From: Microbacterium hibisci
GTDB lineage: Bacteria; Actinomycetota; Actinomycetes; Actinomycetales; Microbacteriaceae
Assembly: GCF_015278255.1 (NCBI RefSeq)
Contig: NZ_JADIJC010000004.1
Location: forward strand, 248,001 to 312,000
Direction of reading: 5' to 3'
Length of the DNA: 64,000 nt
Below, piece by piece: positions 9,374 to 15,819 of the stretch. The translations under genes were made by a program, and so were the position numbers. How positions within the stretch are numbered: position 1 is the first letter of the stretch; every line of letters starts with the position of its first letter. The notes under the pieces were generated by a model. The model made no database searches and was not told the origin of the DNA. It was given only the letters and a program-made list of their open reading frames with translations.

Positions 9374-9688
9374 TTAGCTGTCGAGGGCATCCCGCATCTT
9401 TTCTTCTTCGGTAAGCCCTCGGGAGGGCTCAAGCCTCCTGTCCGTCAACTTTTGAATATTCTCGAGGGTCGGGAAACGTAGACCCTCGACGACGAACACG
9501 GCCTGGACGACCTTCCGGAGAGCCGAGGTGACGAGCGCCCGAGCGGCGGCCGGATCACCGGACGCGACCAGCGCGTTCGTGTCGATTAGCGCATCGGGTG
9601 GAGATTGCGCCACGAGCGCGTATATCGACGGATAGGAGTTTGCCGTCTGGGTGATGAGTGAAGCGATCGGTGCCCAGATCGCGTGCAC
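9374..9688 (-). CDS. Hypothetical protein, in frame after a UGA from the upstream gene
   Basis: A 104-residue protein if started at the GTG at 9688. The translation is balanced in composition (IYALVAQSPPDALIDTNAL, then FVVEGLRFPTLENIQKLTDR) and looks like a real protein, but I recognise no family. It lies in exactly the same reading frame as the upstream gene (9695-10321), separated only by TGA and two codons. It could be a separate small gene, the second half of a gene broken by a nonsense mutation, or a read-through extension. No good ribosome-binding site precedes the GTG. Confidence 0.45.
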   Translation of the reverse strand: MHAIWAPIASLITQTANSYPSIYALVAQSPPDALIDTNALVASGDPAAARALVTSALRKVVQAVFVVEGLRFPTLENIQKLTDRRLEPSRGLTEEEKMRDALDS

Positions 9689-9694
9689 CTTGCG

Positions 9695-10321
9695 TCAGTC
9701 TCGCTGTGGGTCGTCGCCGTCGCGGTCCAGGTTGCGCCCCGGGACATTCAATGGATCGAACGTCAGAGTCGACCAATAGGGAAGGCCGTCCGCCGTGACT
9801 TCCAGTTCTTCGCCGACCGGCAGCCGACGTAGGGCACTCTCCTGAACGCGTGCTTCGCGCACCAGACGGGCCATGCGTTGGATTTCGGCGAGCTTCTCGT
9901 CTGCAGCCACGGACGGACCGTCCGCGCCGATGGCCGTCAACTCATCAGCGATGTACTCGCGGTTCTTGTCGAGCGTGCTTTGAGCACCATTCTGGACATC
10001 GACCAGAAACGCGCTCTGCGCGCGTCGGAACGATGGCTGCTTCTGCAACTCCGCTCCGACGTCCAGACAATGCGTCCACAAGACGATGTGTTGGCGAGCG
10101 ATCTCCGGCGTGCCGTCACCGAAGCTCGCCCAGAGCCGCTCGATCATGGACTCGTCGCGAGGCCCGACCCAGCCCTGATACGCAAGTATCCGGATCAGCC
10201 GTGTCCGCTCGTCGGGTGAGGCCGCGCCGACATCATCGATCGCCTTGACATCCCCGGGATCTCCCGACCTAAGTGCGGCGTCGATCTTCTCTCGCTCAGT
10301 ACGCGAATCCCATGGCGCCAT
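9695..10321 (-). CDS. Hypothetical cytosolic protein
   Basis: About 208 residues if started at the ATG at 10321 (MAPWDSRTEREK). An in-frame ATG at 10378 would add 19 residues. Neither start has a clear ribosome-binding site. The protein is charged and helical, with no signal peptide or membrane span. Segments such as RILAYQGWVGPRDESMIERLW and SAFLVDVQNGAQSTLDKNRE suggest a globular helical protein, and one part (LRSGDPGDVKAI) begins like a short repeat domain. No family is recognised. It is divergent from vapBC. See the entry at 9374-9688 for the in-frame UGA at its end. Confidence 0.55.
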   Translation of the reverse strand: MAPWDSRTEREKIDAALRSGDPGDVKAIDDVGAASPDERTRLIRILAYQGWVGPRDESMIERLWASFGDGTPEIARQHIVLWTHCLDVGAELQKQPSFRRAQSAFLVDVQNGAQSTLDKNREYIADELTAIGADGPSVAADEKLAEIQRMARLVREARVQESALRRLPVGEELEVTADGLPYWSTLTFDPLNVPGRNLDRDGDDPQRD

Positions 10322-10472
10322 CGGTATGTGGCAATGCGCGAATCCAGTCCCCAGCCGGCAGGCGACTGGGATCCTCATGCGTGCGTCGCGCGTAGGAGGG
10401 AGCTTCTTGGGCACCTGACCCAATGGAGGCCGTAGGCGGTTGAGATCGAGGCGGAGTTGCGCGAGAGGTCTA

Positions 10473-10500
10473 TATACTGCTTTATACAAAGCGGAGGAGG
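10473..10500 (+). promoter_or_regulatory. Candidate vapBC promoter/operator and ribosome-binding site
   Basis: An AT-rich patch in very GC-rich DNA: TATACT at 10473-10478, then a second TATAC at 10482-10486, giving TATAC repeated at 9-base spacing. A very strong GGAGGAGG ribosome-binding site follows at 10493-10500, four bases before the vapB ATG. VapB antitoxins usually bind AT-rich repeats over their own -10 region, so these repeats may be both promoter and operator. No convincing -35 is seen. Confidence 0.45.
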
Positions 10501-10504
10501 AATC

Positions 10505-10726
10505 ATGACCGTCACGTCGATCGATATCGACCCGGACGACCTGCGCCAAGCGAAAGAGCTCGCCGGCACGACCTCCAATCGCGAAACGGTGGACCTCGCC
10601 CTGCGTACGCTCATCGCCGTCCGTCGCCAGCCCGCCGCCGTCGAGCGGATTATCGCCCGAACGTTCGAGCCCGACCAGATCGACGCTCCGACGATCCCGC
10701 CGCGGACGGCGATTGCCGACCAGTGA
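10505..10726 (+). CDS. vapB: VapB-type antitoxin
   Basis: A 73-residue protein with an N-terminal ribbon-helix-helix-like segment (MTVTSIDIDPDDLRQAKELAG then SNRETVDLALRTLIAVRR), typical of type II VapB/Arc-like antitoxins. This part would bind DNA. The C-terminal 25 residues (ARTFEPDQIDAP) would wrap the toxin. It sits immediately before and overlaps a PIN-domain toxin by GTGA, the standard order. It has a strong ribosome-binding site, whereas the toxin relies on coupling, which favours antitoxin excess. Confidence 0.85.
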   Translation: MTVTSIDIDPDDLRQAKELAGTTSNRETVDLALRTLIAVRRQPAAVERIIARTFEPDQIDAPTIPPRTAIADQ

Positions 10727-11127
10727 CGACCTACCTGGTCGACAACAGCATCTGGCAGAAGGCCTCGACGAGCGATGCGATTGCGGCAAGGCTCCGGGAG
10801 CTATCACCCGCCCATCTGATCATCACGTGCCCTCCTCAAGTCCTCGAGTACTGCCATTCGGCCCGGACGCCTCAGGAGTACCAAGAACTCCGCGCGGACA
10901 TGGAGCAGCTGTTGCCCGCGTGGGAACACCCCGACGAACAGCACGCACTGGACCTCCAGCAGGCGCTATGGGACTCAGGTCTCATGCGCGCGGCAGCGGC
11001 GTTTGATTGCCTCATCGCGGCGTACGCGGTCGTCAACGACGCCGTCATCCTGAACTCCGACCACGACTTCGGGTTCATCGAGATCGCCACACGCGGCGCG
11101 GTCCGGCAGGAGTACGTGGAGGCCTAG
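10723..11127 (+). CDS. vapC: PIN-domain ribonuclease toxin VapC
   Basis: A 134-residue PIN domain. The acidic metal-binding residues are visible: D7 in YLVDNS, E42 in VLEYCH, D95 in FDCLIAAYA and D113 in NSDHDFGFI. These coordinate Mg2+ or Mn2+ for RNA cleavage in the family; VapC toxins commonly cut tRNA or the sarcin-ricin loop. The full motif set suggests the toxin is active. It is translated from a GTG overlapping the vapB stop and is presumably neutralised by VapB. Confidence 0.9.
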   Translation: MTTYLVDNSIWQKASTSDAIAARLRELSPAHLIITCPPQVLEYCHSARTPQEYQELRADMEQLLPAWEHPDEQHALDLQQALWDSGLMRAAAAFDCLIAAYAVVNDAVILNSDHDFGFIEIATRGAVRQEYVEA

Positions 11128-11149
11128 AGGCTTTCCGGCCGGGTCCCTT

Positions 11150-11166
11150 CCGCAACACTGTTGCGG
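11150..11166. repeat. Perfect 17-base palindrome after vapC
   Basis: CCGCAACA-C-TGTTGCGG has 8-bp perfect arms around one base, 22 bases after the vapC stop and about 65 bases from the 3' end of the decayed resolvase gene. The one-base centre makes it a poor RNA hairpin, so a protein-binding or recombination half-site is as likely as a terminator. Confidence 0.4.
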
Positions 11167-11230
11167 ATGGCACCTGGCCGCAGTCGCGGGCCCGCCGCGG
11201 GCAGCGGCGGCGGGTGGCCTCGACGAGCGT

Positions 11231-11617
11231 TCAGAAGATGTGCGCTTCGCACGTGGCGAGGAAGGCCAGGCGGCGACGCCGCAATTCGCGGCAGACGGTG
11301 GCGCGGGACACGGGTCTGTGGGGTCGTACCTGCTCGCGCCGAGACTGAGCGCGACGCCTTTCGTTGTCAGTTCGTCGGCAATGTCGCGTGCGTCCCTCAC
11401 CGATCGGGCGAGCCGGTCGAGTTTGGTGACCACCAGTGTGCCACCTTGCCGGACGGCGGCGAGAGCTTCGCGCAGTCCGGGCCCGGCCCGGTTGGTGCCG
11501 GTCAACCCGTGATCGACGTAGATGTTCGAATCAAGGACTCGCAGTCGCAGCAGTGCGTCCCGCTACGCGGTGAGGTCCGCTGGCACCTGACGCGCTGACC
11601 CGCTCGACGTAGGCCCA
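11231..11617 (-). pseudogene. Decayed serine recombinase (resolvase/invertase)
   Basis: Reading the minus strand from about 11617 gives, across frames, the parts of a Tn3-type resolvase: YV(E)RVSASG with the catalytic-serine strand, DLTA-stop-RDALL where the usual Gln codon is TAG (11565-11563), YVDHGLTGTNRAGPGLREAL, LVVTKLDRLARSVRDA and YDPTDP. About 70 residues of the usual protein are then missing. Another frame gives VSRATVCREL, resembling the C-terminal helix-turn-helix, ending at TGA 11233-11231. Small insertions near the N-terminus, one stop, an internal deletion and a frameshift make this a clear pseudogene. It is a trace of a lost mobile element. Confidence 0.8.
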
Positions 11618-11675
11618 GTCGCGGCGGCCAAGACCGGCCTCTACAATCGGCCTCAGGCGGAGAACGGGGGCACAA

Positions 11676-12149
11676 ATGTCCATTTCTGCGACCGATGGAG
11701 TCGCCTCGACGACCCGGACTACGTTCAGCCGTTCCACCCGCATCGCCCAGCACATCGGCGCAGACGCCGCCGCGGTCTGGCGACTGCTGGCGACTGCGGA
11801 AGAGTACCCGACCTGGAGCTCGACGACCGTCTCGCTCGAGGGCCAGATCGTTCTCGGCTCGACGATCAAGCTCGTCTCCACGCTCGACCCGACCCGCACG
11901 TTCAAACTCAAGGTCACGGAATTCGAGCCGAACACGCGCCTCACGTTCGCCAATGCGATGTTTGCTCGCACGTGCTCCCTGAGCAGCGGGGCCGAGGGCA
12001 CGCGAGTTGAGATCGTCGAGCGCATCGGCGGCCCGCTCTACCCACTCGTGGCCCGAAGGATCCCTCCCTTGGAGAGGAACTTCGAGCGGTTCACCGCCGA
12101 CCTGAAGAAGGCGGCCGAGGGGACGACCGGCGGTCACGCGCGTGGGTAG
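11676..12149 (+). CDS. SRPBCC-family (START-like) protein
   Basis: A 157-residue protein with the polyketide-cyclase/START-like fold pattern. It opens with a strand and helix (IGADAAAVWRLLATAEEYPTWSS), then strands typical of ligand-cavity proteins (LVSTLDPTRTFKLKVTEFEPNTRLTF), and a closing long helix (RNFERFTADLKKAAE). Such proteins bind hydrophobic ligands; the ligand here is unknown. The ATG at 11676 has GGAG about 15 bases upstream. It is transcribed away from the decayed resolvase. Confidence 0.8.
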   Translation: MSISATDGVASTTRTTFSRSTRIAQHIGADAAAVWRLLATAEEYPTWSSTTVSLEGQIVLGSTIKLVSTLDPTRTFKLKVTEFEPNTRLTFANAMFARTCSLSSGAEGTRVEIVERIGGPLYPLVARRIPPLERNFERFTADLKKAAEGTTGGHARG

Positions 12150-12416
12150 AGCCGTGCGCTGACGGCAGCACGCAGCGCGCGAAAGCGCCGGTGCGGATCC
12201 CTGAACGGGCATCGCCCGTAGGAGGAAGGCCCCGGGCGGCCGAGGGCGCGGGCGGTTGCGATTCCCATCCGGGCGATGTGCGATGGAGGGATCACGCGTG
12301 CGCGCGAAGGCGGATCGCACTGTTCGTTCAGCCTGAGGCGGTACCGTCGGAGCAGCGTCGCGTGTCGGTGACAGGCTGTGTCAGGCATGGAGGCGTCGGA
12401 CGTGAAGGAGTCGACG

Positions 12417-12452
12417 ATGATCTCGTCCCACCCTTCGTTCTCGCGTGACTGA
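12417..12452 (+). CDS. Possible 11-codon leader peptide overlapping the hemerythrin start
   Basis: The sequence AAGGAG (12405-12410), then six bases, then ATG gives an ideal initiation site for the peptide MISSHPSFSRD, which stops at TGA 12450-12452. It overlaps the GTG start of the hemerythrin gene by eight bases in another frame. It could be a coupling leader, or the true start of the hemerythrin gene displaced by a one-base frameshift. Confidence 0.4.
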   Translation: MISSHPSFSRD

Positions 12453-12930
12453 TCGCGAGACGACCAGGCTCATCGCCTGGAGCAACGAACTGCGCCACGT
12501 CCATGCGCGGCTGCGTGAAGCTCTCGATTTTGCGCGCGCCGCCGTGGCGGCGGGCGCGGGTGACTCGACTCGCGTAGATCCGGGCGCGGCAGCGAACCTC
12601 TTGCTGTACTGCCGCGGGTTCTGTGTCGCCCTGGACAAGCACCACCGCGGCGAGGATCGAGCATTGTTCCCCGCAATCGAAGCGGCCCACCCCGAACTGG
12701 CCGACCCGCTTCATATGCTTAGGCGGGACCATCTCATGATTGACGAGCTGCTGACCGCGCTGTCGGGGGCGCTTGACGACGATGCCGACGCAGCAGCCCT
12801 GGCCAGGCACCTCGACGGAATCGGCGCCATCATGGAGAACCATTTCGCGTACGAAGAGCGGCAGCTGCTCGCGATCCTCGACACGCTCGCGCTGGACGAG
12901 GACGCGGGCAGCGTTCTCGGCCCGCTCTGA
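12445..12930 (+). CDS. Hemerythrin HHE-domain protein
   Basis: A 161-residue four-helix protein with metal-ligand residues in family order: H19 or H21 in LRHVHARL, HHRGED, RRDHLMIDELL and HFAYEERQLL. Bacterial members bind a di-iron centre and are linked to O2 or NO sensing or iron-centre repair; the role here is open. The GTG at 12445 has no ribosome-binding site of its own. The good site upstream drives an overlapping short frame (12417-12452), so translation may be coupled. Two acidic stretches (ALDDDADAAALARH and ALDEDAG) lie in loops. Confidence 0.85.
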   Translation: MTDRETTRLIAWSNELRHVHARLREALDFARAAVAAGAGDSTRVDPGAAANLLLYCRGFCVALDKHHRGEDRALFPAIEAAHPELADPLHMLRRDHLMIDELLTALSGALDDDADAAALARHLDGIGAIMENHFAYEERQLLAILDTLALDEDAGSVLGPL

Positions 12931-13188
12931 CGCGGGTAGCGCGCGAGCCAAGAGACCCCGATCGCTTACGCGCAGCCTCGTACGGGGCGGGTAGCGAGCG
13001 GGCCCAATGCGCGTGCATGGTGATTCCTTGGATTACCTCGTGTCCGCCGGGGCGTGATGCGGGTGCTGGCCCGCTGCCGATAGGACGTGGCGCGAACATG
13101 TCGGCGACTGATGGTCTTCCTCCGGGTCAGTGTGAAGTACCGCAAGCCCGTGAGGACTCAGGCGACGATCGTCCTTGGCGGGCGATCC

Positions 13189-13788
13189 TCACTGTGGCGC
13201 TCCGAGCTGACGGCGTTCCCACTCCTCGCGGAGGATGGACATGATGAACGCGTCGATGCGGGAACCGTCGAACGTGAACGCCTGCCGGCGTCGACCCTCT
13301 TCGACGAAGCCTGACTGCTCGTATACGTGCCGGGCTCGAGGATTGAAGTCGTACACCTCAAGCTCGATGCGGTTCACGTCGGTGGACCGGAAAGCGTGGT
13401 CGACCAGCATCCGAGTCGCCTCTACGCCGAGCCCCTTGCCGCGGCCCGCCGCGCCGATCAAGATGCGGAAGTTGCATGAGGCGTCCGGCTCACTCCACTC
13501 GTTGAGCACTGCTTCTCCGACGCACAGTCCGGTCGCAGGGTCGATGATGGCGAGATCAAGCCGATCAGGCTCCGTCCCGCGCGTCTCGTACCACTGTCGG
13601 GTTCGGGCATCAAGCTGGGTCGGCTGGTCGAGGGTCTCGGCCGTCGTGCGGACGCTGCCGGTGAGCTTGAGCACCTCCGGGTCCGCCAATACCTCGCCCA
13701 TCGCGTCGATGTCTGGCGCGGTGAACGGCCGCAGGGTCGCGCGCTCGCCCTCAAGTGTCGGTTTGACGAGGAACGGTGCTGAGCTCAC
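13189..13788 (-). CDS. GNAT-family N-acetyltransferase (RimJ/RimL type)
   Basis: A 199-residue acetyltransferase. ERATLRPFTAPDIDAM is the usual N-terminal strand/helix of RimJ-like enzymes. The acetyl-CoA pyrophosphate loop is visible as GAAGRGKGLGVEATRML, and the C-terminal half has NRIELEVYDFNPRARHVYEQSGF, the strand-helix typical of the fold. It transfers acetyl from acetyl-CoA to an amino group on a small molecule or protein. The GTG at 13788 is the chosen start; the flanking 260 bases on the 3' side hold no gene. Confidence 0.9.
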   Translation of the reverse strand: MSSAPFLVKPTLEGERATLRPFTAPDIDAMGEVLADPEVLKLTGSVRTTAETLDQPTQLDARTRQWYETRGTEPDRLDLAIIDPATGLCVGEAVLNEWSEPDASCNFRILIGAAGRGKGLGVEATRMLVDHAFRSTDVNRIELEVYDFNPRARHVYEQSGFVEEGRRRQAFTFDGSRIDAFIMSILREEWERRQLGAPQ

Positions 13789-13885
13789 AGAGCCAACCTA
13801 GGGCGCGAGACTCTGACGACGGGCAAAAGACCCGCTGACCGAGTGGCTGCGGATCGCGGTCAGCGGCGGCATGAACATCTCGAGC

Positions 13886-14698
13886 TCAGCTGTCGAGCTC
13901 GGCGGTCCCTGTGGCCACGAGCGCGTCGGCGAGGTCTTGATGCGACTCCGGAGTGTTCTCGTCGCGCGGTGTCGTCCCGTCGGGGCGGTTGAAGAGCTGG
14001 ACGACGTCGACGCAGTGCCCCCCATGGTCGGATGCAGCCGTGCACATGATCTCGGCGAGCTTGCGCGAGATGTCGAGACCCGTCGTCGTGCCGAAGTCTT
14101 CCGGCAGGCCGTAGGCGGGGGCGATCGAGGGGTCGGAGACGAAGATGTTCTGCGGCGTGACGAGGCGCACCACGGTCGGGGCGCTGCCGCGGAGCTTCGC
14201 GATCTCTTCGAGGATCGCGGCGAAGTTCTCCTCCCACAGTCCGTATAGGTCGGTGAGGCAGGCGCTGTCCGCCCCGCACGTCCCTGACCCCAGGCTGGAG
14301 AGGGCACCGGCCGAGTCGAGGTCGTTCGGTCCCGTAGAGATCATCACGACCTCTGCGCGGGAGAGCGAATCCCGAAGATCCTCATCGCTCTTCATGTCGG
14401 CGAGCATGCTCTGAGTGTCGCCGCCGTTCGTTGTCCTGTTGTCGAAGGCGACCGTTGCGCCGAGCGCGGTCTGGAGTCCGTCCGCGTAGAGGCCGGCGAA
14501 CGTCGTGCATCCGCCGCAATGGCCGCCGTGCGGCCAGGAGTCCCCCAGCGCCACGTAGTCCGTTGCGGAGGGTGGACTCGGAGCCGCGCCATCTGCCTCG
14601 CTCGCGCTGCCCGCACTCGGCGAGCACCCGGTGAGGATCAGGATGCCGACAATCACCGCAGGGATCGGAGTGCGCGCGAAGCGCGGAGTGTGGGGCAT
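13886..14698 (-). CDS. Secreted SGNH/GDSL-family hydrolase lipoprotein
   Basis: A 270-residue protein with an N-terminal hydrophobic signal and lipobox ILTGC, so Cys25 would be lipidated after cleavage. The catalytic block YVALGDSW carries the nucleophile S54. STGPND matches the block containing the oxyanion Asn, and a C-terminal SHQD region offers the His. These enzymes are lipases or esterases on varied acyl substrates. Several Cys pairs (CGGC, CGADSAC) suggest disulphides outside the cell. ATG 14698 was preferred over GTG 14725 because AGGAGGG lies upstream of it. Confidence 0.85.
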   Translation of the reverse strand: MPHTPRFARTPIPAVIVGILILTGCSPSAGSASEADGAAPSPPSATDYVALGDSWPHGGHCGGCTTFAGLYADGLQTALGATVAFDNRTTNGGDTQSMLADMKSDEDLRDSLSRAEVVMISTGPNDLDSAGALSSLGSGTCGADSACLTDLYGLWEENFAAILEEIAKLRGSAPTVVRLVTPQNIFVSDPSIAPAYGLPEDFGTTTGLDISRKLAEIMCTAASDHGGHCVDVVQLFNRPDGTTPRDENTPESHQDLADALVATGTAELDS

Positions 14699-14881
14699 GG
14701 CGAGGTCTTCCCTCCTGGCCGGCACAGTACTCCCGGCGGCGCCCGCACATAAGGGGTGGTGAGGCGTGCCTCTCTCGCTGAGGGCCCCCTTTCGCGCGGC
14801 GAGCCGCGCGTCGGGCGTCAGCCATTGGCCCGCCGGCTCAAGGGTTCGAACCCGGCGACCGTCACGTTGTGCGCGCAGATG

Positions 14882-15226
14882 CTACGGGGCGTCGGCGTAC
14901 AACCCGATGACATTCCCTTCGGAATCCTTCACGTATGCGTAGCGGGCGGTCTCGCCCATCGATTCGATTTCGCCGACCTGCTCGCCACCACCCTTGACGA
15001 CGGCCGCAATGGTCGCCTCGAGATCATCGACCGAGATCACGACAGTCGGGTGCGACACGGGACCGCGCTGGTGGATGTCACCGTTGATGCCGGCGTCGCT
15101 CCCAGTGCGCAGCATGATGTTGCCGTCGCCCCAATCCTCGAAGGTGAAACCGAAGACCTTTCCGTAGAAGGCCTGCGCGCGGTCGACGTCGTCAGCGGGG
15201 ATCTCGAAGTGCTCCACGGATGCCAT
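14882..15226 (-). CDS. VOC-family (glyoxalase-like) protein
   Basis: A 114-residue single-module vicinal-oxygen-chelate protein. VEHFEIPADDVDRAQAFYGKVFGF is the first beta-alpha unit, and ARYAYVKDSEGNVIGLY supplies the C-terminal strand with the usual acidic metal-ligand region (DSEGN). The family includes glyoxalases, dioxygenases and resistance proteins that act as dimers, so the reaction is unknown. I start at ATG 15226; a GTG six codons upstream is possible. Confidence 0.82.
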   Translation of the reverse strand: MASVEHFEIPADDVDRAQAFYGKVFGFTFEDWGDGNIMLRTGSDAGINGDIHQRGPVSHPTVVISVDDLEATIAAVVKGGGEQVGEIESMGETARYAYVKDSEGNVIGLYADAP

Positions 15227-15819
15227 AGCTCCGAGCCTGTCCACAATCGTCCGTCGCCGTCAACCCGAGGTTGTCGGATCGGATCGGATCAGCGCGTATT
15301 GCTGCGGTCCGCAGTGGTCGCCGTGCCGGGACGTCGAGCGGAGAGCCATCGCCGGTCCCTCGGCGGGCGTGAATCACTCCAGGCGCAGGCCCTCCGTTTT
15401 CGGACTCCACCTGGTCGTGGCTTAGCGAGACCAACGCCTCATCACGGGTGTGTGTGGTTCTCGAGGGGGACGGCACTGGAACGCGCATAGCCGCGGGTGT
15501 ACTCCCACGGCATGGGATCGTGACGACTTTGGTGAGCCCGGCTCGCCCAAGCGGCGATCAACGACTCAAGCTTCCGGCGTTCGGGGCTGTTCTGATGAAC
15601 GTCGGGTCGCGAGCGATGAATGCGTCGGTGTTCTGCCGCTCCCAGTTGGTCCAGGACGAATCGTGGAACACGTCCTGGCCGTGTGCGTCAGCATCCGTGG
15701 GAGGTCGTCAGCCCCAGGATGCAGCCGGTGGGCCTCACGCGACCAAAGCAGTTCGAGCTGGCGGGCCATTCGAATGTCTGGAACCCGTCTCGTTCTATGC
15801 ACATGAGGACCCGCGGTGC
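15227..15819. other. Gap of about 590 bases without an intact gene
   Basis: No intact gene is convincing. A triple GGATC repeat occurs near 15275-15293. On the minus strand between about 15660 and 15565 a short frame reads SSWTNWERQNTDAFIARDPTF and ends at a stop, which looks protein-like and could be a fragment of a lost gene, but I cannot name a family. Plus-strand frames across the region lack any recognisable pattern. Confidence 0.4.

Noticed and set aside
9032..9481. 149-codon plus-strand frame after the Mrp operon
   Set aside because: Composition unlike a protein, no ribosome-binding site, and it overlaps the minus-strand gene at 9374-9688.
14840..14865. GGGTTCGAACCC, which looks like a tRNA T-arm
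   Set aside because: Only the loop-like core fits. The fourth and fifth T-stem pairs fail and no matching acceptor or anticodon stem is found on either strand.
15565..15660. Short minus-strand frame reading SSWTNWERQNTDAFIARD
   Set aside because: Protein-like but too short and without a start or recognisable family, so not listed as a gene.
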